Below are positions 54,418-62,894 of a DNA stretch of 64,000 nucleotides, piece after piece. Position 1 is the first letter of the stretch, and each line of letters begins with the position of its first letter. The notes under the pieces were generated by a model. The model saw only the letters and a list, made by a program, of their open reading frames with translations. It did not search any database and was not told the DNA's origin. Both the position numbers and the translations under genes were made by a program. This DNA is from an uncultured Cohaesibacter sp. (lineage in GTDB: Bacteria; Pseudomonadota; Alphaproteobacteria; Rhizobiales; Cohaesibacteraceae): the NCBI RefSeq assembly GCF_963664735.1, contig NZ_OY761553.1:1999303-2063302 (forward strand). The letters run 5' to 3'.

Positions 54418-56259
54418 ATGACAAGCATTGAAAGCGTGCATCCCGCGCTTGCCTCCACTTTGAGCAAACGTGGTTACGACCATCTGACATCTGTTCAGCA
54501 AGCTGTAATCGACGCTGACGTGAAAGGCCGCGACCTTTTGGTTTCGGCACAAACCGGGTCAGGCAAGACCGTCGCTTTCGGTATTGGCATGGCCGACGCC
54601 CTGCTTGACGAGAATGACAAGCTGCCACGCGCAGCCGAGCCGATTGCTCTGGTGATCGCGCCAACGCGCGAACTGGCCATGCAGGTCAAAGAGGAATTGA
54701 GCTGGCTTTATGCAGACTGCGGCGCACATATCGCTTCTTGTGTCGGCGGCATGGATATTCGTCGCGAGCGCCGGGATCTTTCCCATGGCTGCCACATTCT
54801 GGTGGGCACGCCGGGCCGCTTGCGCGACCATATCGAACGCGGTTCGCTCGATTTGAGCTACTTGCGGGTTTCCGTGCTTGATGAAGCCGACGAGATGCTG
54901 GATCTGGGCTTCCGCGAAGATCTGGAATTCATTCTCTCCAACGCTTCAGAAGAACGCCAGACCTTCCTTTTCTCGGCTACCGTCCCCAGACCAATCGAAG
55001 AGTTGGCCAAGACCTACCAGAATGACGCGCTGCGCATCACCACTGCCGAACAGCGCCAGCAGCATGCAGACATTGACTATCACGCCCACATTGTTGCTCC
55101 AAAAGACAAGGAAAAAGCGGTCATCAACGTGCTGCGCTTCCATGAATCCCCAAGCGCAATGATTTTCTGCTCGACCAGAGAAATGGTCCGCCACCTTTCT
55201 TCGCGTCTTTCCAACCGCGGGTTTGCTGTTGTTTCCCTGTCAGGTGAGCTTAGTCAGGCCGAACGCTCCCATGCGCTGCAATCCATGCGTGACGGTCGCG
55301 CGCGGGTTTGCGTGGCAACCGATGTGGCTGCTCGCGGGATCGACCTGCCAAACCTTGATCTGGTCATTCATGCCGATTTGCCAAACAATTCGGACACATT
55401 GCTGCACCGCTCCGGCCGTACTGGCCGCGCAGGTCGCAAGGGCAACTGCGCCATCATCGTTCCAAGCAACAAGCGCAATCTGGTCAACCGTCTGCTGAAA
55501 TTCGCGCGCGTTCGCGTGAGTTGGGAATCCGTACCCAGCATTGACGACATTTTGAAGAATGATCAGGCGCGCATCTTCAACCATCCTTCTTTGAAAGAGA
55601 TGCCTGAAGGGGATGACTTGCAATTGGCCCAAAGCCTGCTTGCCACCTATGGCGCAGAACAGATCGCCCACGCATTTCTGCAAACCCAGAAGGGTAACTA
55701 TCCGGTTCCAGAAGAACTGATCGAAGTCAACTATCAGGACGATGCAGGCAAGGGCCGCAGCGAACGGAATGATTTTGACAATGGGGTTTGGTTCCGCATC
55801 AATGCGGGTCGCAAGCATCGCGCTGAACCTCGCTGGCTTTTGCCACTCATCTGCCGGGTTGGCGGTTTCAACAAGAAGAAGGTCGGCTTCATTCGCATTC
55901 TCGAGTCTGAAACCGTGTTTGAGCTTGACCCAGAAGTCGCAGATCGCTTTCAGGATGTGACCGAAACAGAGGGCACTGGCGAAAAGAGCCTGCGCATCGA
56001 CAAGATCGGAGACCGTCCAAACCACCTGCTGGGCGCCGGTAGCCGGGGAGGCAGATCGCAAGGTGCTGGCAAGGGGCGTGGCAATGACGGCCCACGCTCA
56101 CGCCGCCGCGATGGCCGTTCGGAAGGCCGAGGTCGTCAGGACGACGGATTCCGCAAGGATAAAAAGCCATACCGTGGCAAAGCTGACGGCGACAAAGGCT
56201 ACAAGGGCAAGCGCGACAGGAACAAATCCAAAGGGGGCTATAACCCCATGAAAGACTAA
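54418..56259 (+). CDS. DEAD-box RNA helicase with DbpA-type RNA-binding domain
   Basis: A 613-residue ATP-dependent RNA helicase. The motifs in order are the Q motif region (LTSVQQAVI), Walker A AQTGSGKT, PTRELA, TPGRL, DEAD (LDEADEMLD), SAT, and in the second domain ARGIDLPN and HRSGRTGRAG. Residues 460-540 (NGVWFRINAGRKHRAEPRWL to VGFIRILESETVFEL) form a DbpA-type RRM that targets 23S rRNA in relatives. The C-terminal 70 residues are a basic Gly/Arg/Lys tail. A role in ribosome assembly or cold adaptation is inferred. ATG at 54418 follows GGAAAG. Confidence 0.94.
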   Translation: MTSIESVHPALASTLSKRGYDHLTSVQQAVIDADVKGRDLLVSAQTGSGKTVAFGIGMADALLDENDKLPRAAEPIALVIAPTRELAMQVKEELSWLYADCGAHIASCVGGMDIRRERRDLSHGCHILVGTPGRLRDHIERGSLDLSYLRVSVLDEADEMLDLGFREDLEFILSNASEERQTFLFSATVPRPIEELAKTYQNDALRITTAEQRQQHADIDYHAHIVAPKDKEKAVINVLRFHESPSAMIFCSTREMVRHLSSRLSNRGFAVVSLSGELSQAERSHALQSMRDGRARVCVATDVAARGIDLPNLDLVIHADLPNNSDTLLHRSGRTGRAGRKGNCAIIVPSNKRNLVNRLLKFARVRVSWESVPSIDDILKNDQARIFNHPSLKEMPEGDDLQLAQSLLATYGAEQIAHAFLQTQKGNYPVPEELIEVNYQDDAGKGRSERNDFDNGVWFRINAGRKHRAEPRWLLPLICRVGGFNKKKVGFIRILESETVFELDPEVADRFQDVTETEGTGEKSLRIDKIGDRPNHLLGAGSRGGRSQGAGKGRGNDGPRSRRRDGRSEGRGRQDDGFRKDKKPYRGKADGDKGYKGKRDRNKSKGGYNPMKD

Positions 56260-56539
56260 GGGCTCTTTTAGAGACCCTCAGACCTGTTCCAAGCAAGATT
56301 CTTGCGAACCCAAGTCAGTCCGCGTTTTATGCGGGCTGACAGATACGGCAGATATAAAAGGCCAAAGCCTGCAACCCTCCCCTTTGGCAGGGGAAGCCGA
56401 AACAGCCCTTTCAAATCACCAAGACATCCCCTATTTATGAAGCAAGATGCGCATCGCCTGTTTCTGCGACGTGTTTTAGCCTTGCTATTGGCGACAAGTC
56501 TTTCATTCATTTTGCCGGTTTCACGATATAGGACCTTGC

Positions 56540-58018
56540 ATGACCAACAAGATCACGCAGCCCGATTCTCCGACAGCAGCCACAAGTGCCAGCCACGATG
56601 AAGGAAGCCGCAAGCAAGCCAAGTTTGTTACCGGTTCCATCCTGCGCCATGTGATCACCATGACCACGACCGGCGCGGTGGGAATGACGGCAGTCTTCAC
56701 GGTTGATCTGGCCAATCTGTTTTACATTTCCCTTCTGGGGCAGGCCGAACTTGCCGCAGCCATAGGCTATTCCGCAACCATCATGTTTTTTAATAATGCT
56801 CTCAGTATCGGCATGATGATTGGCGGCTCAGCCATTATCGCCCGAGCCCTTGGACAAGAGCGCAAGGATCTGGCCAAGCGCCGCGCCGGGAGTGCGTTGA
56901 TCGCAGTGTTCGCGATGATGATTGTCATGGCTGGGCTGATCTTCAGCTTTATCCCCGAGCTCTTGGGTTTTGTCGGAGCCACAGGCAACACCCATGAAAT
57001 CGCCACCAGTTTTCTCTCCATCGTCATTCCCTCCATGCCGCTGTTGGGCATATCGATGATGCTGGCCAGCATCATGCGCGCCAACGGAGATGCCAAGGGT
57101 TCAATGTTTGTGACGCTGGCTGGAGGCTTTGCCTCTGCCATTCTCGACCCGATTTTCATTTTCGGTTTCGGGCTAGGCATTGAAGGGGCTGCAATCGCAT
57201 CGGTTCTGTCGCGCGTCGTCATGATCGGGGTGGGCGTGCGCGGCACGATGATCACCAAACAGCTGATCAGCAAGCCGCAGGGAATGGGCGATCTCCTTGG
57301 TCAGTGGCGCGTGCTTTTCCCGATAGCCATTCCGGCCATGCTGACCAACGTCGCGACCCCGGTGGGCAATGCCTATGTCACAATGGCAATTGCTGAGTTC
57401 GGTGATCAGGCGGTCGCTGGCTGGGCAATCATCGGGCGCATACAGCCGTTGGCCTGGACAGCCCTATTTGCTCTCTCTGGCTCTGTAGGGCCCATATTCG
57501 GGCAGAATCTGGGCGCGGGCAAGTATGACCGGGTGCGCACCACCTTGCGCGACAGCATGTATTTCATTCTGGCCTATTCGACCGCCGTATGGCTCATTCT
57601 GTTTCTGGCGCAGGGATATATCGTGCAAATATTCGGCGCGACAGGAGAGACCGAACAATTTGTGCGCTTTTTCTGCAACTTCATTGCTCCAAGCGGTATT
57701 TTCATGGGGTTTCTGTTTGTCTCCAATGCTGCGTTCAACAATTTGGGACACCCGGCCTATTCAACGGCATTCAACTGGGGACGATCAACCCTTGGCACCA
57801 TTCCGACGGTCATGCTGGGCACGCACCTTGCCGGAGCGGAAGGCGCGCTGGTCGGGCAGGCCGTGGGAGCGTTTCTGTTTGGCCTCATGGCCATTGTCAG
57901 CTGTTTTCATGTGATCAATAACCGGCCGGATGACATGGCGGGGGCTGCAAAAGATGTGATTGATCCCTGGTATCGCCGGGCCCTATCGCCCTTTTCCTCC
58001 GGCAAGGGCAACATGTAG
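56540..58018 (+). CDS. MATE-family efflux transporter (second, distinct subfamily)
   Basis: A 492-residue inner-membrane protein with about 12 helices in two MatE repeats: ILRHVITMTTTGAVGMTAVFTVDL, the GGSAIIARALGQERKDLAKR loop, FPIAIPAMLTNVATPVGNAYV in the second half, and GSVGPIFGQNLGAGK. It resembles the DinF/YeeO-like branch more than the NorM-like protein at 19696. A polar N-terminal tail of about 30 residues precedes the first helix. Start ATG 56540. Substrate unknown. DUF2093 follows 114 bp downstream on the same strand. Confidence 0.9.
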   Translation: MTNKITQPDSPTAATSASHDEGSRKQAKFVTGSILRHVITMTTTGAVGMTAVFTVDLANLFYISLLGQAELAAAIGYSATIMFFNNALSIGMMIGGSAIIARALGQERKDLAKRRAGSALIAVFAMMIVMAGLIFSFIPELLGFVGATGNTHEIATSFLSIVIPSMPLLGISMMLASIMRANGDAKGSMFVTLAGGFASAILDPIFIFGFGLGIEGAAIASVLSRVVMIGVGVRGTMITKQLISKPQGMGDLLGQWRVLFPIAIPAMLTNVATPVGNAYVTMAIAEFGDQAVAGWAIIGRIQPLAWTALFALSGSVGPIFGQNLGAGKYDRVRTTLRDSMYFILAYSTAVWLILFLAQGYIVQIFGATGETEQFVRFFCNFIAPSGIFMGFLFVSNAAFNNLGHPAYSTAFNWGRSTLGTIPTVMLGTHLAGAEGALVGQAVGAFLFGLMAIVSCFHVINNRPDDMAGAAKDVIDPWYRRALSPFSSGKGNM

Positions 58019-58132
58019 GAAACATGTAGCCCTCGCATGAAATTAAAGTGGATCAAGATGCGCTTCGGGACTGGTCACGGACAGCCTGGAGCGCTAGAAC
58101 AATAGAAAAGACGCATAGTAAGGACGAATAGA

Positions 58133-58351
58133 ATGATAACTCTGCCCAACTCTGGCAAAGAAGCCGTTGTACGCTATAAAGACGGCGACCTGCAGATCGT
58201 CCATCCAGGCTCCTATGTAACCTGCGCGGTAACCGGTCGTCCCATTCCGCTTGACGATCTGAAATATTGGTCGGTTGACCGGCAAGAGGCCTATGTGGAT
58301 TGCGAAGCATCCTACAAGGCAGAAAAAGCAGCCGCTGCCAAGAAAGACTGA
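58133..58351 (+). CDS. DUF2093 family small protein
   Basis: A 72-residue protein. AVVRYKDGDLQIVHPGSYVTCAVTGRPIPLDDLKYWSV matches DUF2093, a small alphaproteobacterial family with two conserved Cys (here Cys30 in VTCAVTG and Cys57 in VDCEAS). Members are commonly encoded beside lpxK, as here, where it converges on lpxK. The function is unknown. ATG 58133. Confidence 0.88.
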   Translation: MITLPNSGKEAVVRYKDGDLQIVHPGSYVTCAVTGRPIPLDDLKYWSVDRQEAYVDCEASYKAEKAAAAKKD

Positions 58352-58422
58352 TCCAGCCATCATTGCAAGGATCTGATTGGTTCAGAAGACCGATAGAACG
58401 AGTTGCCCCGCAGCGAGCCCCT

Positions 58423-59442
58423 TTAGCGGCGGGAGAATTTGCGTTGCGCTTCTTCCAGTGCCCGACGTGGGAAACCAGCGTCATCAAAGCTCATTTCTAC
58501 TTCGACGACGTTAACCTTGTCATATAAGACCTTGCCAGCCTCTCCCAGTTGCCTGAGCCGAACGTGATCTTTCGTCGTGGTGACAATATCGAGATTTTGA
58601 GTTTCAGCCCGCTCCAGAATATTTTTGGCTTCCTCTTCGGTGAAGGCATGATGGTCATCGAAATCCTGATAGTCGACGACCTCCAGCTCCAGCTGTTCCA
58701 GGGTCAGATAGAACTTGTCAGGATGGCCAATACCGCAGAAGGCAAAGACCCGCGTACCACCGAGCAGATTGCATTTACTGGGGCGCAAACAGGCGTGGTT
58801 GGCAGCCTTGCCCAATCTGGCCAGAAGCTGCCGCAATTTAGGGGCATGCCCCCCCTCACCGACGATAACAAACTGATCTGCCCGCCTCACTTGCGGGTGC
58901 AATGGCGCACGCAGAGGGCCAGCCGGAAAGACAAAACCGTTGCCCAGACTCTGTTGGGAATCCACCACGACCAGATTGAAATCTTTGTATAAATAAGGAT
59001 TTTGGAAGCCATCATCCATGATGATGATCCCCCCTTCACGATCCTTGCAGACGGTTTCTGCAAGCTTTGCACCTTCGACCCTGTTTCTGGCAACAATCGT
59101 CGGCGCAATACGCGCCAAGAGAAGAGCCTCGTCGCCCACATCGGCAATCGAATGTTGTTTCGGATCGACCAGCAGCGGGCCGGGCTGGCTGCCTTTGAAA
59201 CCACGCGTCAAGAAAATCGGGGAGAGATGAAGCCCAGCGGCTGTTCGCCCCAGCGTCAGAGCTGTCGGGGTTTTGCCAGCACCTCCCATCACCAGATTGC
59301 CAACGCACAAGACCGGCATGCGCGCCTTATAGCGTGCACTCTTGCTAAATCGGGATAGGGAAATCCGGCCATATAACAGACTAATCGGATAGAGCAACCA
59401 AGCCAGCGAATTGCGCTCACTCCAAAAGCCGGGAGCCTTCAT
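58423..59442 (-). CDS. lpxK: Tetraacyldisaccharide 4'-kinase
   Basis: A 339-residue inner-membrane-associated kinase phosphorylating the 4' position of the lipid A precursor. The P-loop is LVMGGAGKTPTA near residue 50, LTRGFKG follows, and IIIMDDGFQNP holds the catalytic Asp pair. VVDSQQSLGNGFVFPAGPLRAP and FCGIGHP are further LpxK signatures. The N-terminal hydrophobic segment (about residues 11-25) anchors it. It lies 38 bp downstream of waaA on the same strand, forming a waaA-lpxK unit for lipid A-Kdo assembly. Confidence 0.96.
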   Translation of the reverse strand: MKAPGFWSERNSLAWLLYPISLLYGRISLSRFSKSARYKARMPVLCVGNLVMGGAGKTPTALTLGRTAAGLHLSPIFLTRGFKGSQPGPLLVDPKQHSIADVGDEALLLARIAPTIVARNRVEGAKLAETVCKDREGGIIIMDDGFQNPYLYKDFNLVVVDSQQSLGNGFVFPAGPLRAPLHPQVRRADQFVIVGEGGHAPKLRQLLARLGKAANHACLRPSKCNLLGGTRVFAFCGIGHPDKFYLTLEQLELEVVDYQDFDDHHAFTEEEAKNILERAETQNLDIVTTTKDHVRLRQLGEAGKVLYDKVNVVEVEMSFDDAGFPRRALEEAQRKFSRR

Positions 59443-59480
59443 CTTTTTCTCTCCTGTTGTCTGCCTTTGCAGAACAGATC

Positions 59481-60794
59481 CTAATCGTTATTGGCCCGAT
59501 TCAGTTCGGCATTGATCTTGAGGGGCTCAAGAAAAGGATTAAGCGCCAACATCGTTGTGTCAAGAGCACCCGAAAATGGTCTCAAGGCTCGACGGGCCAG
59601 TTCAACACGACGATCGATTTCAGCAGGAGAAGAAATAAGGCGTGCCAAAGCCTGAATCAGCTCTCTCTCATTGTTGAGACATTCAGCACCGCCAGTGCGA
59701 TCAAGAGCGTCATAGATGTTATAGAAATTGCCAATCCCCGGACCATGCAGAATGGTGCAGCCCAGACGCGCCGGTTCAATCGGGTTCTGACCACCGTGAT
59801 TGACAAGAGACCCACCAACGAAGGCGATGCGTGACAGGCGATAGAAGAGTCCCAATTCGCCAATGGTGTCGGCGATATAGATATCCGTCTTGGGAAAGAG
59901 ATCTGGCTCCTCCGAGCGCCGCTGCATGCGAGGAACAAAGCCGGTCAGCTCTTTCATGATATCGTCGCTGCGCTCTGGATGACGCGGAACGATGATGGTC
60001 AGCAAGTTGGGTATACGCACGGCCATTCGGCTATGGGCTTGTGCCAGCAGCCGCTCTTCGCCGGGATGTGTGCTGGCCGCCACCCAAACGGGTCGATTGC
60101 CAATCGCGAGCCGAAAGCGCTCCAGCTGCTGAGGATCGGCTTCTGGGGGCGGCACGTCGAATTTCAGGTTACCGGCAACCTCGACCTGAGACACGCCAAG
60201 CTTGCTATAACGATCCCGGTCTTCCGGCGTTTGAGCCAGACACAGAGGAACATTTCCGAACATTTGCTTGAACACGGAGGGAAATTTCGACCACCGCTTG
60301 AAGGAGCGCTCCGACATGCGGCCGTTGACAACGATCATCGGGATGTCACGATTGTTGAGTTCGGAAAGGATGAAAGGCCAGATCTCGGATTCAACGAACA
60401 GCGCCATATCAGGACGCCAGAAATTGAGAAAGCGACTGACGAAAGGTGCGATATCAAACGGAACAAACTGGTGAAAGGCTCCTTTGGGCAGATGCTTTTG
60501 AGCCACCTGAGCCGAGGTAGCCGTGACCGTTGTCAAAAGCACTTGCGTACCACCTTCGGTAATCAACTTGATCAGCGGCAAAACGGCATTTGTCTCGCCT
60601 ACAGAGGCGGCGTGAACCCAAATCAGAGGGCCGGACGGGCGTGCAATGGTGGTTTTGCCATAACGCTCTTTTCTGCGCACAGGTATCTCCTTGCCCTTGC
60701 GCGCACGCAAAGCCACAAGCACAGGAGCCAACGGGCTCGCAGCATATCCAGCCACTCGGTAGGCGGAAAGAGCAAATCGTCCTGACCAGTCCAT
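59481..60794 (-). CDS. waaA: 3-deoxy-D-manno-octulosonic acid transferase
   Basis: A 437-residue GT30 glycosyltransferase adding Kdo to lipid IVA at the inner membrane. WVHAASVGETNAVLPLI with the catalytic Glu, FVESEIWPF, VNGRMSERSF and the acceptor-side NLKFD are visible; the C-terminal nucleotide-binding half has PRHPER, FVGGSLVNHGGQNPIEPA and GPGIGNF. An N-terminal hydrophobic stretch serves as membrane anchor. ATG 60794 is preferred to the adjoining in-frame TTG. lpxK follows; DUF374 lies upstream across 315 bp. Whether it adds one or two Kdo residues cannot be told. Confidence 0.96.
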   Translation of the reverse strand: MDWSGRFALSAYRVAGYAASPLAPVLVALRARKGKEIPVRRKERYGKTTIARPSGPLIWVHAASVGETNAVLPLIKLITEGGTQVLLTTVTATSAQVAQKHLPKGAFHQFVPFDIAPFVSRFLNFWRPDMALFVESEIWPFILSELNNRDIPMIVVNGRMSERSFKRWSKFPSVFKQMFGNVPLCLAQTPEDRDRYSKLGVSQVEVAGNLKFDVPPPEADPQQLERFRLAIGNRPVWVAASTHPGEERLLAQAHSRMAVRIPNLLTIIVPRHPERSDDIMKELTGFVPRMQRRSEEPDLFPKTDIYIADTIGELGLFYRLSRIAFVGGSLVNHGGQNPIEPARLGCTILHGPGIGNFYNIYDALDRTGGAECLNNERELIQALARLISSPAEIDRRVELARRALRPFSGALDTTMLALNPFLEPLKINAELNRANND

Positions 60795-61109
60795 CAATTA
60801 TCCGTTCTGTTTTCTTTCAGTATGGCCTAAACTTGTGGTCCAAAAGATGGCGGAGGAGACAAAATTTTCCTTTGAGCATGATTTTCCCAGACAGTCCCCA
60901 TTAACGCAATTACATGCTACAAATGTCCCAGCAATCCGGCAAAGGCATTTTTGCACAGAAGTTTTGTACATTGTCGTTGATTACGCTTAAAGCAGCCTAA
61001 ACATGCCGCTTTTCCGCCCTATTTGCAAGCTGACATGCAAATGTTAATCTCTGACTATAGTTTGCCGACTTCTCTTTCCTGCAAGCGCCACTGGCGGCTT
61101 TTCCTGAAG
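60795..61109. other. Intergenic region upstream of waaA with a 7-bp dyad
   Basis: 315 bp between DUF374 and waaA, both on the minus strand. ATTTGCA (61021-61027) and TGCAAAT (61036-61042) form a dyad that could be an operator. A waaA promoter is expected here. No gene seen. Confidence 0.4.
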
Positions 61110-61802
61110 TCAATTGAGCATTTCATATGCGCGCCGGGTGGCATCATTCAGGGCATCTTCGACCTTCTGGCGCATGATTTCCAACTCGTCTTCATCACAG
61201 TCGCGGGACACATATATCGGATCCCCGATGACGAAGGCTGCTCTGCCAAATGGCAAATTGACCGACGCCTTGTCCCAAGTATCCAGATCTATTCGCCGTG
61301 ATGAGGCATAGGCGGCCGGAATAATCGGGCGGCCACTCAGCTTTGCAAGGGTCACCACACCCAAGCCGCATTCCCGGGCACCGGTTTTGGGTACATTGGC
61401 CGTCATCACCACGCCAACCCCATCCTTGAGGCAGGAAACCAGATTTTTCAGCGCCGAAATGCCGCCCTTCGTCAGGGTCTTGGATCGATTGCGCCCGCCG
61501 GAACCGCGCACCACGTCCACACCCAATGCTTCAGCGGCAACACTGTTGAGGTGTCCATCGCCCGAACGCGAAACCAGAGCCTTGAAGGGATCGGCCTTAC
61601 GCTTGACCAATGGCACCATGAAATGCTGTCCATGCCACAAAGCAACAATAGCCGGATACTCGCTTTCAACTCTGGCATACCCTTCAGCAGGATCATTTAC
61701 CATGCGCGTTGTTGCGTGCACAAAGCGCAACCACAAGGCAATCAGTCGTCCACCAAGAGTCAATACAGGTTTGGAGCGGAAAATTTTCTTCAACGCACGC
61801 AC
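61110..61802 (-). CDS. DUF374 family lysophospholipid acyltransferase-like protein
   Basis: A 230-residue membrane-associated protein. ALWHGQHFMVPLV is the DUF374 version of the acyltransferase active-site His motif, followed by ALVSRSGDGHLNSVAAEALGVDVVRGSGGR and the PIIPAAYASSRR block. Family members act on lysophospholipids or lipid A precursors; location beside waaA and lpxK suggests an envelope-lipid role. Length is normal. Start ATG 61802. In many relatives a DUF4170 gene lies upstream; here 263 bp without such a gene separate it from the phosphatase. Confidence 0.85.
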   Translation of the reverse strand: MRALKKIFRSKPVLTLGGRLIALWLRFVHATTRMVNDPAEGYARVESEYPAIVALWHGQHFMVPLVKRKADPFKALVSRSGDGHLNSVAAEALGVDVVRGSGGRNRSKTLTKGGISALKNLVSCLKDGVGVVMTANVPKTGARECGLGVVTLAKLSGRPIIPAAYASSRRIDLDTWDKASVNLPFGRAAFVIGDPIYVSRDCDEDELEIMRQKVEDALNDATRRAYEMLN

Positions 61803-62065
61803 AGTTCAGGTTTACTCCGATCTCATCCGACGAAGAAAATAATCTGTATATTACGCCAGCCAGCTCCGTCCTTGAGCTACCCATATAGAGCTTATTTCCC
61901 CTGAATGGAAGAGCCCGAAAAGCTTGCGGGGATAAGCATTGGGGCTATCCCCGATCGTGCAAGTCATGGCCTGTCAGAAACTACTACAAACGGCAGAAAT
62001 TCGAGCAATTATTGCTGCGCACAAACAAATTGTAATTGTAGAAATATCATTTTCCAGCGCCCGAT

Positions 62066-62848
62066 TCAGCTGCTGCGTCTTTGCGGAAACTGAAGGGCAG
62101 GCATTATCGGAGCAACCAGGCGCCCCAGAGCCTTGCAAGAGGCATAAAGACTGTCATGATGCACATTGGGCAGATTATACTTGAGCACGTTATTGGCTTT
62201 ATCTCTCAAAACGCCATGAGCTTCTTCAACGATCAGATCCGCCGCGGCCAAATCCCAGTCATTGGAGTCTTCTCTGGCCAGTGCCAGATCCAGAGCTCCG
62301 GTGGTGACCATGACAATCCGGTAGGCCAGAGACCGGACATAACCGGCATTCTGCACCCCGGCACGCGCAAGCGGGCCGCGGGCGATGGCAGGGCGCGGAC
62401 CGGCAGCTCTGGCCCCATCAAGGCTGGCAAGGCGAGGACAGACAACGGGCACATTATTCAGATAGGTGCCACCGAACCGCGAAGCGCTATATACTTCGCC
62501 CCGCACCGGAGCAAAAAGGACAGCAGCCACAGGACGATGATTTTCAACGATCGCTAGGGATATGGTCCATTCTGTCCCACCATCGATGAAAGCGCGTGTT
62601 CCATCAATCGGATCAATGACAAATACGCGCTGCTTATCAAGCCGATCCTTGTTATCTTCGCTTTCCTCGGACAGCCAGCCATAGTCAGGACGAGCCGCCA
62701 TCAGTGTTTCTTTCAGAAACTGGTCGACGGCAAGATCAGCCTCGGTCACGGGGCTCATATTCTGTTTGGTCCAGACTTGCGGATCTCTGTTGAAATAGCG
62801 CAGCGCCAAGGCTCCGGCGTCTTTGGCGACGTCCTGCAGAAGCTGCAT
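62066..62848 (-). CDS. Inositol monophosphatase-family phosphatase (CysQ-like)
   Basis: A 260-residue magnesium/lithium-sensitive phosphatase fold. GWLSEESED holds the metal-binding Glu, VIDPIDGTRAFI the DPIDGT core, and NDWDLAAADLIVEEA the third Asp. Such enzymes act on 3'-phosphoadenosine 5'-phosphate (CysQ), inositol phosphates or related sugars; the substrate is undecided. The ATG at 62848 is preferred (AAGGAAG just upstream, and the protein begins at the first helix). A TTG at 62908 would overlap the pmbA stop by 14 bp and add 20 residues. pmbA lies directly upstream on the same strand. Confidence 0.88.
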   Translation of the reverse strand: MQLLQDVAKDAGALALRYFNRDPQVWTKQNMSPVTEADLAVDQFLKETLMAARPDYGWLSEESEDNKDRLDKQRVFVIDPIDGTRAFIDGGTEWTISLAIVENHRPVAAVLFAPVRGEVYSASRFGGTYLNNVPVVCPRLASLDGARAAGPRPAIARGPLARAGVQNAGYVRSLAYRIVMVTTGALDLALAREDSNDWDLAAADLIVEEAHGVLRDKANNVLKYNLPNVHHDSLYASCKALGRLVAPIMPALQFPQRRSS

Positions 62849-62894
62849 GTCTTCCTTGTATGCGTGTTTGAAACCAGCAGAGGTCTTCGAAATC

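Noticed and set aside
61939..62184. 81-codon plus-strand frame opposite the phosphatase 3' end
   Set aside because: Overlaps a certain gene antisense and has no motif or ribosome-binding site.
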